Shown piece by piece: positions 48,501 to 59,912 of a stretch of 64,000 nucleotides of DNA. Origin of the DNA: Gordius sp. MW1 (lineage: Eukaryota; Nematomorpha; Gordioida; Gordea; Gordiidae); NCBI GenBank assembly GCA_964036665.1, contig OZ038529.1, positions 24,314,060 through 24,378,059 of the forward strand. The letters run 5' to 3'. The first letter of the stretch is position 1, and each line of letters begins with the position of its first letter. The notes below the pieces were generated by a model. The model ran no database searches. It was not told where the DNA came from and saw only the letters and a list, made by a program, of their open reading frames with translations. The translations under genes were made by a program, and so were the position numbers.

Positions 48501-49319
48501 TGTGAATTATGTTGGGAAGGAAATTATAAATAATACTTAAAACCTAGGCATGAATCAGGTGTGGCTTTGACGTTAGGGTCCTACATTTGGGAAACTTTAT
48601 TATCGCAATTTTCATTAGTATAAAATTTATCGTATAAAGGTCGGTCTGGGCATATAAAGCAGACTATAAATCAGTTACGACAAACCCAAAATTTTTCTCG
48701 CAATTTGTTTATTCGATAAAAAATTATAAATATTATGTGATTTTTTATGTTACAAAAATGTGGGAAAAATGTCGGGTAAGTGGTGTCAGGTGTTTACTAA
48801 GTTTTATTTGAATTTTAATAGAATCGTCCCAAAGGTCACACCAATAGGCGCCCCCCAACGCTGGCAAAAAAAAGACCATCAAATTCAGAGGATCTTTCTT
48901 CCCTATACGACTTACCTAGCTCTTTATTTGCCTCCGATGATACTCAGCCCAACAATAAATCGGCTAAATCTCAAAGTGGCTTCGAATCTAGGATTAAAAC
49001 TAAAGCAGCTACGAGCCCAGACCTCAAAAAAAGTCATCCGACCTCGACCCAGACCTTAGCCGGGCCTCCTAAAATAAAACTTTCGCCCAACCTTCTGGCC
49101 CAAGGACAATCTAAACTTAAACACGCCCCCACTAATCTGAATCGCAATAATAACAACCATAACGAACTCATTGACCTAACCAAAAACGTGGAACTTTTAT
49201 CCCTTTTCAACGGAACAGATGCTGTTAGCAATGAAGCGGATAAAAGCGAAAAGACATTGCTACCCCACGACGATTTATTGTGTTTCAACCCGGCCCCCTT
49301 CAATTTTATAGACGATTAA
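45549..49319 (+). CDS. Unidentified four-exon gene with a duplicated exon
   Basis: Family not recognised. Proposed exons are 45549-45755, 47495-47749, 48267-48479 and 48822-49319. Every boundary is phase 0, and the total is 390 residues. The N-terminus reads MTSTTSNFEEKRRALLDKSS. Exons 2 and 3 are diverged copies: both contain TSQ(Q/D)G(E/D)GETDS, then STSV, then ATHKLPS(F/L)PTSVIY. Exons 3 and 4 both open with (S/N)RPKG and P-T-L-x-K-K. The C-terminal exon is Ser/Pro/Asn-rich, polar and probably disordered, with short acidic-hydrophobic motifs ELIDLTKNVELLSLF and DDLLCFNPAPFNFIDD at the end. LIDL resembles a clathrin-box motif, so an endocytic or trafficking adaptor is possible, but this is weak. 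Exon base composition is less AT-rich than the introns, and splice sites fit GT-AG. Symmetric phase-0 exons would allow exons 2 and 3 to be skipped or swapped. Exon 1 could also be preceded by further exons. Confidence 0.6.
46091..46225. mobile_element. MITE, CATGGGCGTAGCC family
   Basis: A 135 bp copy has perfect 14 bp inverted ends, CATGGGCGTAGCCA and TGGCTACGCCCATG. It is the cleanest copy in the window and lies in intron 1 of the unidentified gene. Flanking sequence GGTTGCCTTTGA(C/T)TTCTCCTAATGA occurs on both sides at some distance (45901 and 46226), a local duplication. Confidence 0.85.
48086..48227. mobile_element. hAT-like MITE with 8 bp target duplication
   Basis: A 142 bp palindromic element has ends TAGTGTTGTAAAAACGGCTG and CAGCCGGTTTGTACAACACTA. 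It is flanked by perfect 8 bp direct repeats GGTGTCAG (48078-48085 and 48228-48235), the hAT length. The interior is a further inverted pair around GGTCGACC / GGTCGACT. It lies in the intron between exons 2 and 3 of the unidentified gene. Partial relatives occur at 29806-29847, 61863-61935 and 63900-64000. Confidence 0.85.
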
Positions 49320-51015
49320 CGCGTTTTTTAAACCCAAAAAAACAAAATAATCACGTTTTTTTGGTATTTATGCATCTCTGAATAACACTACTTTGTTCCT
49401 CGCAAAACTATTTATCGTCAAAAACACTCACGATTGTTAATTAAACACCATTAAAATCGACGAAATTATTGTATACTTCCAAAAGCATATATGTAATCCC
49501 TCCAGCACGCGCTTCGTCAAATGCATTGATACTTTAAGGTATTTCGCTTGTTTGTTTGAATAGTGATCGAGTTAATTGTAGCTCTAAATTATTTTTAAGA
49601 TAAATTATTATTAATTTTATACAGTTTGATTTGTTAAAACCATGTCTCCCAGCTCCTTTAAAAAAGAGAAGGAAACGGTCTTGTTTGTGAGTAAGTAGTA
49701 GTAAAATGGTTGATAGCTTTTTTCTACCTCGTCGCCTGAGGCTTGAAAAGCACCTAATTTTGCCAAAGCACAAAGATCGTAAAATACGAGGTCAAATGGC
49801 CAACTTTAATTGTTACATTTACATCGTTTAAATTTTTTGTGACATAGAATTTGAGTCAAGTGAAAGTTAAGTAGTAATCAGGGTGGCATTTCTTCCTAGG
49901 GTCAAGGTTTCATTAATATTATATTCGGTGGTTTTAAAGCTTAATATGATTTAGGACAAATTATGAAATAGAAATAATGTTAGTGTAGAAATCTGACATT
50001 TTCAGTAGCTAAAATAATACAGAATATTTGTGCCTCTAAATATCAGGCATTTCTAAGGACCTTGATCATATAATTGTTGGATAAAACCAATTTTTTTGTT
50101 TTTCACAAAAAAATATTTTATGTTATAGATGGCTATCTTAGTATTATAAAAATGTTTAAAATGCTTTAGTTCAAAAATTTAGCTGTTTAAACATCAAATT
50201 ACACTATCTTCCTAATTGATATTATGCTGATTTCAACCTATTCTTGTGCTTCCTTTATAAATGTCACATAATTTCATTATGAAAGTTATAACTTTATTTA
50301 ATAAATATGATTTTAAATCCTTTTTGGTCAAATTTTCTGATGAGCTATGTGTACTTAAACAACTATTTTTTTCTCCCTTCCTTATTTCATTGGTTTATGT
50401 GAAAATATGGTTAACACTTTATATATCAACTAGCTGTGCCCGGCCAAGCGTTGGTTTGGCTTAGTCCTTAATTAGCTAAATTTATGAATTAATAGAACAT
50501 AGTTGGATTTCTTCTGCCCGAGCCCGGCTTCTCATATTTTATTTTGCCCGAGCCCGGCCAGAAAGACTTTTTTATTTTTGGCTCGACAAGAGCCCAACTC
50601 GATTTTTCAGAAATTATATTTTTGAAAATTATTTCACCATCTATATATAAAATCTAAAATGCATTAGATTGTTATTACTCGTATTTACAATTAGGATGAG
50701 TTTGCAAAAAATCCATTTTAACTCGTTACAATTTATTCAGCTAACAATTTTAAACTAAAATTCTAACTTTATAAAATATATTTTTAACAGTTCCAAATAA
50801 AAAACTTTTTGAAATATCTACGTATCTTATTTTTAGAATTCTAAAAGTTACTATGAATCTATTAAAATACTAGATTACGATTTGCAATTCAGGTCAGTTA
50901 CATTATAATCATAGACTAATAAGTCTATGATTATAATAGACCGGAGAAAAAGCTGAAGTTTGCTATATTAAGGACGCAATGCAAAAATAATTATTTAATA
51001 TCGAGTTGATTTTAT
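49320..51015. other. Mostly gene-free; possible small exons near 49.6-49.8 kb
   Basis: At 49624-49830 a plus-strand reading after an AG acceptor gives LLKPCLPAPLKKRRKRSC, then a GTGAGTAAGT donor and, after a possible 30 bp intron, LPRRLRLEKHLILPKHKDRK. It has the look of a basic nuclear-targeting segment, but no family is recognised and the evidence is thin. GC-rich TGCCCGAGCCCGGC text at 50440-50600 is a hAT-type end. The rest is AT-rich and empty. Confidence 0.3.
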
Positions 51016-51019
51016 TTAA

Positions 51020-54000
51020 CACTTTGGGTCAAAAATGCTAACACGGATGGTATTTGGGGTCATAATCACCCCAAACTTTAAATAGCTATAACTTAGATAT
51101 TTTATAATATAAACTTGTCAAAATTTTCAAGAATAATATTTCAATTCTTATACGTTCATTAATATATTAATTTGCCTATATGATCAAGTGGTTTAAATTT
51201 TATGCCTATAATTAGAGCAACCCCCAAAAATTTTCCCCTAATGACTATTGTGGCTCATACCAAAAATATATTTTTTTATTTTATGGTTTAATCAATAAGA
51301 TTATATAAAAGAAGGTTAAAACTATAAATGTGGAAAATTTGGTAAAAAATAAGACAACAAAAAAAGAGATGTTTAAAGTTAGGCAATTTTTAGCCTTTTG
51401 TTTTTTAAAGCAAAAAAAGTTACTCTTCTTCTTCTTTATCAGTTATTTGGTCCCACATTCGTGGGGTCTGTTTTGATAAGTTTCTTCCATCTTGACCGAC
51501 TGAGTGCCATGTCTTTACTAATCTCCTTAGTTTTCACAACTTTATCGACTTGCCCTTTCCACGTGACACGGGGTCGTCCTCTTTCTTTCTTCCCCGGTAC
51601 CTCCATCTCCAGTACTTTTCAATTTACGTCATCCGTGTCCCTTCTTAGTATATGCCCATACCACCTTGGCCGATTTTCGTTATTCATGTCCGCCATAGGT
51701 TGAATACCCATTTTTGTCATGAGAAAGTCATTCGTCATATGGTCGAGCATAGTATACCCCAAGCTCCACCGTATCATTCTCATCTCTGTGGCTTGTAATA
51801 GCTTTCCTTCCGTGGCGTTTAATGCCCATGTTTCACATCCATATAGTATAGTAACACCGGTCTTACGATGGATTTGTAAGATTTGCTCTTCAACCATATT
51901 GGTATCTTCTTGTCGCACACTGCACCATATATACTTCGCCATTTAAGCAATTTTTTTTGGATTCGGGCATTGACTTCCGTAGCGCAACCCCTCTTGATGT
52001 AGCATCGAGCCGAGGTATGTAAATCTGTCTACTTTTAGGTACTTTAGATGGTCATCCAGTGATGGGGTGCCTGTAACGTTCATTTCTATGTATACCGTTT
52101 TTCGATCGTTGACCTTCAAACCATATCCAGCTAAGCGCTTTGACCACTTTTCGGCTTCATCGAATACTTTCTCTCTTGTTTCCTTGCATAGTAATATATC
52201 ATCGGCATATAGCATACACCATGGCGATGGCTTTTGAATGTCCCTCGTTATCGTTTGTATAATTATATTAAATAAAAAGGGACTTAAAGCAGAGCCTTGG
52301 TGTAATCCAATATTAACCCTAGTCTCCAACTGTCGTCCTAACGCAATTGAGGTTTCATAAGGGATATTTTGTTTTCTCAGGCACCACCATATTAAATCGC
52401 GGGGGACCGTGTCATAAGCTTTCTCCAAGTCGATAAAAACCATATGTAGGTCTTTCCTCTTTTCACCATACTTATCCATCATTTGTCTTAGGGCGAAGAT
52501 TGAGTCGGCTGTGGATTTGCCGGCCACAAATCCAAATTGATTAGCCGATATTTCCACTTCGTTTTTCAGCATTGTTACTAAGATTCTTTCCATAAGCTTT
52601 AAGGAGTGGCAAGTTAGCTTGATACATCTGTAATTGCCACAGTCCTCAGGGTCCCCTTTGCCTTTAAATAAGGGTATAATCGTGCTTGCTCTCCATTGAT
52701 TACCAATATCTTGTTAAGGAGGTTCATCATGGTGGTGACTCATTCTTCACGACATCCGAGCAAAGCTTCCATAGGTATTCCATCTGGGCCATTTGCTTTT
52801 CCTTTTTGCATCTTGTTCATCTGTGTCCTAACTTCATCCTCCTGAAAGAGTTCGACCATGCTTATATTTGGCTTAATTTTGGGATGAGAATCCTTGTCAT
52901 TTGCAATATTTATAAGTTTCTTAAAATATCCTTACCACCTTTCCATCACTTCTTTCGGGTTGAATAAGGTTTGACCCTTCTCGTTTTTGACTATTTTGAG
53001 AACTCCGACATCGCGACTTTTCTTCTCCCTTATCTTGGCCAATTTGTACATAAGATCGCCCCCTTTATGTTCCAGTTTGTTTGCCATCTCGGTGTACGCG
53101 CACGCGGCATTCTTCGCTTTTGCAACGGCCTTTTTTGCGGCCGTCTTTGCGTCTCTATATTCTTGATACTCCTACTTTTTTAATTTATGCCACCGTCTAT
53201 ATAGATTTTTCTTTCTTTTGATGAAATCTTTAACCGATTGATCCCACCACCATAGTTCCCTATACATAGCTTTGCCTCCTTTAGTCTGTCCTAGAACATG
53301 ACTCGCTGTTTCCTTAATGTCCTAAGATAGCGTCTCCCAATCGTCGTCTACGACCCTTTGCAACTTCCTTGCATCCAAGAGTGAGGATACTTTTTGATGG
53401 TATTCTTCGTTCGTCGACGTTTCCTTTAGCCTTTCGTATCAAATTCGGGGTTCATAGACCTTTTTTCTTTCGGGAAATACTCTTCTGCCAAGATCCATAA
53501 CAAGGGGACGTTGTTGCCTGGCGATTTCTTCTCCCGGTATAAATTTGCAATCCTTGATACTCCATAAGTCCTTTCGCCGTAAAAGCAAATAGTCAATTTG
53601 ACTAAAATGCTTCCCACTTCTATAGGCCACAATATGATCTTCGCGCTTTTGAAAATAGGTGTTAACGATCGCCATGTCATATGCTTGGGATACTTGGAGA
53701 AGTTTTTCCCCTTCTTTGTTCTTCAGACCATACCCATAGCCTCCATGATTGTGTTCATACCCGAGGCGATCTTTCCCTACGTGAGCATTGAAATCTGCCC
53801 CAATAATTAGCCTTTCTTCCTGTCCTATTCCTTGTATTTCCTTTTCCAATGAACGAAGAATATGTCTTTCTCTGATTCCGAACACCCAATTTGGGGAGCA
53901 TACGCGCACTAACGGTTAGGAGGCCCCCTTAATCTGCAATCTTAACCCACATTAGCCTGTCGGAACAACTCTTGACTTCCAACACCTTGTCCTTGAACGA

Positions 54001-55435
54001 TTCGCTTAGAACGATACCGACCCCGTTTCTACGATTTGGTGACCCATTGTAGAAAAGCTTGTATCCTTCTCCTAATTCCCGAGCTTTCGTTCCGTTCCAC
54101 CTCGTTTCTTGTAGGCAGGCGATGTGTACCTTTCTTCTTTTTAGCATTTGTGCGACCTTGATGCTCTTCGCCGTCAACTGTCCCACATTCCAACACGTTA
54201 TTCGCATTCTTTCAACAACTTTCCTTAAGCCTTCGTTGTGAGTTGGGCAGTAACCCTAGTGTGTAGTGCGCGTCGTTTGTGGAGGACGCTCTAGCCTTTT
54301 CTTGTAAAATCTTGTTCGAAACTATCATAATTTTGGAGTTGGTTTTTATAGCCGGTTTCCGACCTGACGCCAACCCTCCACTTTTTGCACACGGACTTGG
54401 GACCGGCGTAGGTAGTGTTAAGGCAAAAAAAGTTACTATTGGTCTCAACTCATTCAAATATTATTTCATAAATTTTTTATACAAATACATAATAAAATAT
54501 TAAAATTAAGAACAAGGGCAATATTTAAATGCAAAAATTTTACATAAGAAATTTTATGAGGCTATAAAAGTATATACATTTTATATGTATAGTTATATAG
54601 TCACAAATTTGCTAAATTTCACTATACTCTTAACTATTTCATCTGCAATAAGTATTTTAAAACAACCAAATTCATATAACTTTACTCCAGTTAAATGCAA
54701 TACAAAATTATGTTCCTTGTTTAACATTTTTATTAGGACTTTTTGTGCCACTTAGTATTGTCTTCCCCTTTGAAATATGTCATATAATAAAAGCTTTTAA
54801 GTTATTTCCTATAAAAGTAACTATTTTTGTTAGGCATATTAATTAACTCTTCTTCATCTTAATCTCCTGTTAACTCACTCTCAGATTCATGACTACTCAT
54901 GTAGATATAATCATAGATTCATCAAGAACTACTTGATAAAATGTTATAACTGTTATTAAATACCATCTTTAGACGAAGAACTATCAAAAATACTGCACTT
55001 TTTAAGATTAGACATAGTAAAAAAATCAAAAAATGTGGGAAAATCACACAAATAAGCACTTTGAAATACCACGAGGAAAAATTAGCATGTAATAATCAGA
55101 GTTTAAAATTTGAATATTTTAAATAAAAAGAAATTTATACAAAAAATTTCTTCACAAAAGGGTAACAATAATGGGCTTTTATAATATATTTCAAAAAAAA
55201 AATTGTAAATTTTGTATTCTTTCATTTTATGGAAGGTGGGGTCGTGGAAGACCCCGGGCATCTAAAACACTCTCTATCTTAAAAACTATTGGACAAAAAC
55301 TAGCCAAATTTTGCAGAGATATTCTAGAGTAAATTTTGTTAACTGAATAAATGAAATTGTAATATTTACTAATTTATTTTGAACAGCATTTTTAAACGGC
55401 TGGGGTCATTATGACCCCACCCAACCTACGCAGTG
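51020..55435 (-). mobile_element. piggyBac-like transposon, decayed, carrying an RTE insertion
   Basis: Both ends are TTAA followed inward by CACT: TTAACACT at 51016 and, inverted, AGTGTTAA ending at 55439. TTAA is the piggyBac target duplication. Subterminal inverted blocks TGGGGTCATAATCACCCCA (about 51052) and TGGGGTCATTATGACCCCA (about 55401) match each other. On the minus strand near 54920-54730 a broken frame reads YMSSHESESELTG and MTYFKGEDNTKWHKKS, similar in flavour to the acidic and Lys/Trp-rich N-terminus of piggyBac transposases. The transposase core is not present. Removing the nested RTE leaves about 1.4 kb. Confidence 0.65.
51425..54422 (-). mobile_element. RTE-type retrotransposon 2, near full length, frame-broken
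   Basis: It is flanked by perfect 15 bp target-site duplications GCAAAAAAAGTTACT (51410-51424 and 54423-54437), so its limits are exact: 2998 bp. On the minus strand come the 5' leader (CCGTGTGCAAAAAGTG), endonuclease (MRITCWNVGQLTAKS, ACLQETRWNGTKARE, LIIGADFNAHVGKD, QIDYLLLRRKDL), and reverse transcriptase (GFVAGKSTADSIFALRQMM, FIDLEKAYDTVPRDLIWW, GLHQGSALSPFLF and an intact MLYADD). The C-terminus includes RPRWYGHILRRDTDD, and the tail is (GAA)n. Frameshifts and stops break the protein into at least four pieces, so this copy is inactive. Confidence 0.9.
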
Positions 55436-55460
55436 TTAAATCATATTATATAACAGATTA

Positions 55461-55585
55461 ATGCTTTCGTTCAACTCGGGCCTTGGGCTCGGGTCGCCTC
55501 ATCAGGCCCGACCCGAGCCCAAGGCCCGATTATTTTATCAAATTCTGCGCGGCTTCGGGCGGCCCGTGCAGGGCTCTATATATAA
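55461..55585. repeat. GC-rich hAT-type end fragment
   Basis: CGGGCCTTGGGCTCGGGTCG, ATCAGGCCCGACCCGAGCCC and GGCCCGTGCAGGGCTCTA fit the subterminal and terminal sequence of the hAT-like family that also ends at 29326 and 33522. Confidence 0.55.
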
Positions 55586-55728
55586 CTTATCCACCTTCTG
55601 CACTAATCTTATTCTCCTTCTTACACCCACTTTTTATCATTCTTATTGTGGTTTAATGCCAAACTAATAATATAGGCTTAGTCAGAGAAAAATAAAATTT
55701 AATAAAGAATATTTTGTCACCCCGGGCT

Positions 55729-56335
55729 CAGGGGTTTGAACCCGCCCAAAATAAAATCGGGTGTTCGTGTTCGGCATAAATTTTGAAATCGGGTTCGGGT
55801 TTAGGGAATTGAGTTCGGGTACAAGTTCGGATTCAAAAAATTATATTACACTAATAATACATTTTTACCTTCAAAAAATTATTGAATAGTTAACTTAATT
55901 TTTGAATAGCACCTAAATTATTATATAAATTATAGTTTAAATATAATATATAGAAAAAAACTTATCATTATATGAAGATTTAATTTAATATTTACAAATT
56001 TTTATGGAGTTATTATTAACTTTTTAAGAACTGTTATTATAATTAAAAACCATACCATAACTAATATATATCAATTATATATATAATACTTACAAATAAT
56101 TCTTGAGATAATTAGTATCGATTAATGTATGAAAAATGCAGGAAAAATAAAAATATTGAAATTACAATCGTTTGGTTTTTATTACATGAGAAAACTGAGA
56201 TATTCAATTTACAATTAAAAACCCGAACCCTTATTTGTATTCATCAGGTTCGGGTTTTAAGGGTATTTTTAAAAATGGGTTCGGGTTTGGGTTCTGTAAA
56301 ACATCGGGTTTTACCCGGTTCGGGACAAACCCCTG
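55729..56335. mobile_element. hAT-like non-autonomous element with CAGGGGTTTG ends
   Basis: Inverted ends CAGGGGTTTGAACCCG and CGGGACAAACCCCTG are seen. Neighbouring 8 bp sequences CCCGGGCT and CCTGGGCC match at 6 of 8 positions, a possible old target duplication. Inside each end are repeated GGGTTCGGGTT blocks, and the centre is AT-rich and non-coding. Confidence 0.6.
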
Positions 56336-56884
56336 CCTGGGCCATCAAAATTGACTATAAGTAGTAGGCTAATTTTTAATGTAAATCAAAAGCTAATAGT
56401 AGAGCATATTTTTTAACCACAAGTTGGTTATCCGACTAAGCTTTATTTTTAATTTTGATTAATTTATTTTGCAGTTATACAACTTCAAAATGGGACAAAA
56501 ACGCTCGTTTTTGCAACTTTGAACACATCTAATTAAATAACATGACATTTATGGGGAAAACGATAATCATGTTTGTATTCACCTCCAAAAATATATAAAT
56601 TTGTTAACCATCTCCTCATTGATTTTACAAGATTTGTTGTCTAATGTTAAAAAATTTTTCATTTTCTTAAATTACTATGAAATTGATAATATACATTTAT
56701 GACCAACTCTTATACAATCTAGTTAGAAGTTCACTTTAAAATTTTTTATAAAATAATTTAATTTGCACAATGACAATTAAACAAATTTTTAAGATCTAAC
56801 AAGTATTTATTTAAATTTATATAACAAATAAACAGTATAAATTATAATATAAAAGTATTTGATGGCTTGCTGTCTTTTAGTATT

Positions 56885-57682
56885 TTATTTTACACTAACA
56901 AATTTGTTATCTTTTATATAAAATCGTAATGGTTTATCAGCCCATTCTTCAGCATACTTAATGCCAATACGTGATTTAACTACAATATCATTTATAGGAT
57001 CAATGCAATCTTCAACCCAAATCTTTTCAGAAATCACTACATTTTCTTTGTCAATTTCATTTTTATTTATCTGCAATGCTTGGCATAACTTTGATGGACC
57101 ATTGCTTATATCAGCAAATTTTATAACATTTTTACCCTTTGTTTTGATGGCTCTATAATAATGTTGTTTTTCTACCTCAATTGTGGGTTCTAAAGCACGA
57201 ATAAGTACAGCAGCCCCTTCTTCTAAACAAAGCTTATAACATTATTACTTAAAGGTACCTAGGGCTGAGATATTAATGCATGTATAAATGCCATATATAT
57301 GGTAAACATAGCAAGTGCCTGGTGGCATAAACATAGATTCATTTCTTTTAGTTCTTTTATTAAGATAGGAATGGGATGCTTTATCATTGTAACCCAAATA
57401 GGCTTCCGTCTCAACGATTTTGCCGCCAAGCTTTTTACCGTCAATTCTTCTAACTAGGATCTTACCTAACAATGCTTTTGCCAAATCTATACAAGGATTA
57501 TGAAAAAAATTGTCTATAAGTCTGATATTTTCAATGGCCAGATTTTTTTCAAAAATAATTGGTGACAATTTGCTACAAATCAAAAGTTATATAATTTTCT
57601 TGCGATGCTAAAAATATATTACACCCATTAAACCACGGACCGACCTTTCTTTAAGCAGCCTATTTATAAAATAAATCTTCAT
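56885..57682 (-). CDS. MPG: DNA-3-methyladenine (alkyladenine) glycosylase
   Basis: The enzyme starts base excision repair by flipping out and removing alkylated and deaminated purines (3-methyladenine, hypoxanthine, ethenoadenine) in the nucleus. Exons (minus): 57572-57259 and 57222-56885, separated by a 36 bp GT-AG intron. A 38 bp first exon at 57682-57645 (starting [12 protein letters not shown]) is likely, because donor, acceptor and phase all fit. The spliced product is 229 residues. Family landmarks are [29 protein letters not shown] with the catalytic Glu of human AAG, NDKASHS with the His, [20 protein letters not shown] with the intercalating Tyr, [10 protein letters not shown] with the Arg, [14 protein letters not shown], and [12 protein letters not shown] at the end. 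All active-site residues I know for the human enzyme are present, so it should be functional. It lacks the long disordered N-terminus of mammals. Reading through the 36 bp intron meets a stop, so splicing is required. Confidence 0.92.
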
Positions 57683-58695
57683 ATTAATTGGGGCTCTGCC
57701 GGTTGTTATGAGAAGCTTGAAGCATTTTAAGTTGAATCCGCGGTTTAGACTTGTTTGGCATGGGATTTCGCATTGGGCTTGCGTCTTGCTTGTGATACAG
57801 TGTCGCCACATCGTTGCGACCTCTGTCGCCGACTTATTTTAGTGAACGTCATTTACTTCACTGCTAAAACAGCAAAAGAGGTTATCTCCGTCATTTAAAA
57901 ATCGGGAAAATCATCAGGCTGCCTAAGAAATAAAAGGTTTATAACTCAATTAAACCTGTCGGCCTAAGCTCTACCGGCAAAAAACCCGATGGCTATAGTT
58001 TATAACATCGGCTTTTGAAAAATCATGTTTGTACTTTGAAATGGTGGATGTAAGTTAAACTAAACAATTCCCCCGAAATTCCCCTCGCATGAGAGAAAAA
58101 AGAGGGAATGCAAAAATTTTAACTTTGCGACAGTTGTGGCAAGAATGGTGGCCAATGTTTCTTTATATTGTTTTAAATTTGGTTTTATGGCCAAGGATAA
58201 AGTCCAGAGTCATGGTCACGTTTCTAGGTAAAATCACACGTTTTTTAAATAAGACTTTATAAATCATTGACATTATTTAGTGGTTTGGAAGTTATTTATA
58301 ATAAATATAGCCAAGTATATGTAATAATATCCGCTTTACAATTAACTTACATATACAAACATTGATTAAGTGCAATGAATTGGCGGCACCATATATAAAC
58401 AAATTTTGTAATAAAACACGTGCTAAATACCGCAAAAAACAGTTTAATCGAAATAACTGCCATTTTTGAGGGTAAAGATCAGGAATATATAATCTAATGC
58501 AAAAATTTATATGTATGTACCAACCTAAATTCTAACTAGGCGGGAAAATTATAAGAAAAGATGGGGGACGCAGGGTTGGGCCCCTATTTTCATTAGGTTG
58601 GGTCGGTTATAGCGTCATCAAGTAGTCAACGCACAATTTTTCCATCCAAACCTTAAAAAAATTCCAATAGTTGTTTGTCACACTAAAGTGGTCAG

Positions 58696-58781
58696 CTTCT
58701 TTAGGAAGGTTGCGAAAGCGGGATTTGAACACGCGAGCTCTTGTTCCGAGACAAAGCCTATAACACTAGCACGCCCCTTCA
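58696..58781 (-). tRNA. tRNA-derived fragment (pseudo-tRNA or SINE head)
   Basis: On the minus strand GCTAGTGTTATAGGC resembles a D-loop (internal A box), and GCGTGTTCAAATCCCGC resembles a T-arm (B box). They are 30-35 bases apart, with a TTGT..ACAA anticodon-like stem between them and GGTTT..AACC at the ends. Stems contain mismatches and the anticodon loop has the wrong size, so it is probably a pseudogene or SINE remnant. Confidence 0.35.
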
Positions 58782-59322
58782 AACCTTATTATTATTTAAT
58801 GGTTTTTTAGTTAACTTAATTTTATAATAATACAAATCTATCCCGATATACGTAGAATATTTTAATGACATTGTTAAGTTAAGAACCGAATCGAATACAA
58901 TGAATTGTTCTTTCCCAACTCATTTAGACCGATTTTTTTAAAAATTGTCTTACGCTTTTGTTACCCAAATGTTTATTTTAACCTTAAAAATTCATTGTAG
59001 CTATCTTGTGCATTTTATTACTTTTGGCGGGACAGGTGTGACATTATGTGCGAAAATATAACTAAGCAGACCGGGCATTAAGCAAAACCGCGAGTCTGGC
59101 GCCCGCAAATTAAAGCAGTTTTGAAACGGACCTTTGTATACTAAAATATACAACACATCGTGTGTAGGTTTTTTTTAATATGAGACCAGTTAAACAATTA
59201 ATAAAAATGTCAGTTACTCAAATAATAAACAAACCTAAAAATCGCTTACTATGATGATATGACTTTGTGTCAAAGCAAAATTATTTATTATTAACACGCT
59301 ATAGTAAATTAAGAAAAATTAA

Positions 59323-59492
59323 CATGGGCTTATCCAGGGGGGGCAGGGAGGGGCGGCTGCTCCCCTCTTAATCCAAAAATTTGTTGAAGTTTATTAAAAT
59401 TATGGCTTAAATTTATAAAAATGTTCATTTTGCCCTTCTCTAAATCATTATTGCCCCCCCCCCCTCTAATTCCAATGCTGGCTAGGCCCATG
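59323..59492. mobile_element. MITE, CATGGGCGTAGCC family
   Basis: A 170 bp copy runs from CATGGGCTTATCCAGG to GCTGGCTAGGCCCATG, with GGGGCGGCTGCTCCCC, AATCCAAAAATTTGTTGAA and AAAATTATGGCTTAAA inside. Confidence 0.75.
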
Positions 59493-59754
59493 CATACTAA
59501 TGTAGACTTCTATTATAAAATTTAAATTTTAAGCCTTTGCAATAAATTCATGTCATTTATAATATCACTCAGCTATTTAAAGCAATAAAACTTTGTTTTA
59601 TCAACATACTCCAAGGACGGAGTTGGTCCTACCATTATATATCGCAAAAAATCTCTCTTATATTTTGATATTCTTATCAAAATTTCTAAAAAAAACTATA
59701 TTGCCTTTCCCTAAACCTTATAAAAAAAACGTTTCGATCAACCTGTAATTCAAA

Positions 59755-59912
59755 ATTAGAGGGGGGTAATAATGATTTAGTGAGGGGCAAAATGATTTTT
59801 TTTTGAAATTATAGCCATAATTTTAATAAATTTCAACAATTTTTTGGATTTAAAGGGGGGCAGCCGCCCCTCCCTGCCCCCCCTCCCTTTCCTTAGCTAC
59901 ACCTATGCCTGC
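59755..59912. mobile_element. MITE, CATGGGCGTAGCC family, diverged copy
   Basis: The interior is clear (TTTTGAAATTATAGCCATAA, TTTCAACAATTTTTTGG, GGGGGCAGCCGCCCCTCC) and the right end is CTTAGCTACACCTATG. The left terminal repeat is missing or decayed. Confidence 0.65.

Noticed and set aside
53598-53680. TTAA-bounded element ending inside RTE copy 2
   Set aside because: TTAA is frequent in AT-rich DNA; only the outer pair at 51016 and 55436 has mirrored subterminal sequence.
51719-54241. Plus-strand frames such as 52686-52967 and 53598-53810
   Set aside because: Antisense shadows of RTE copy 2 endonuclease and reverse transcriptase.
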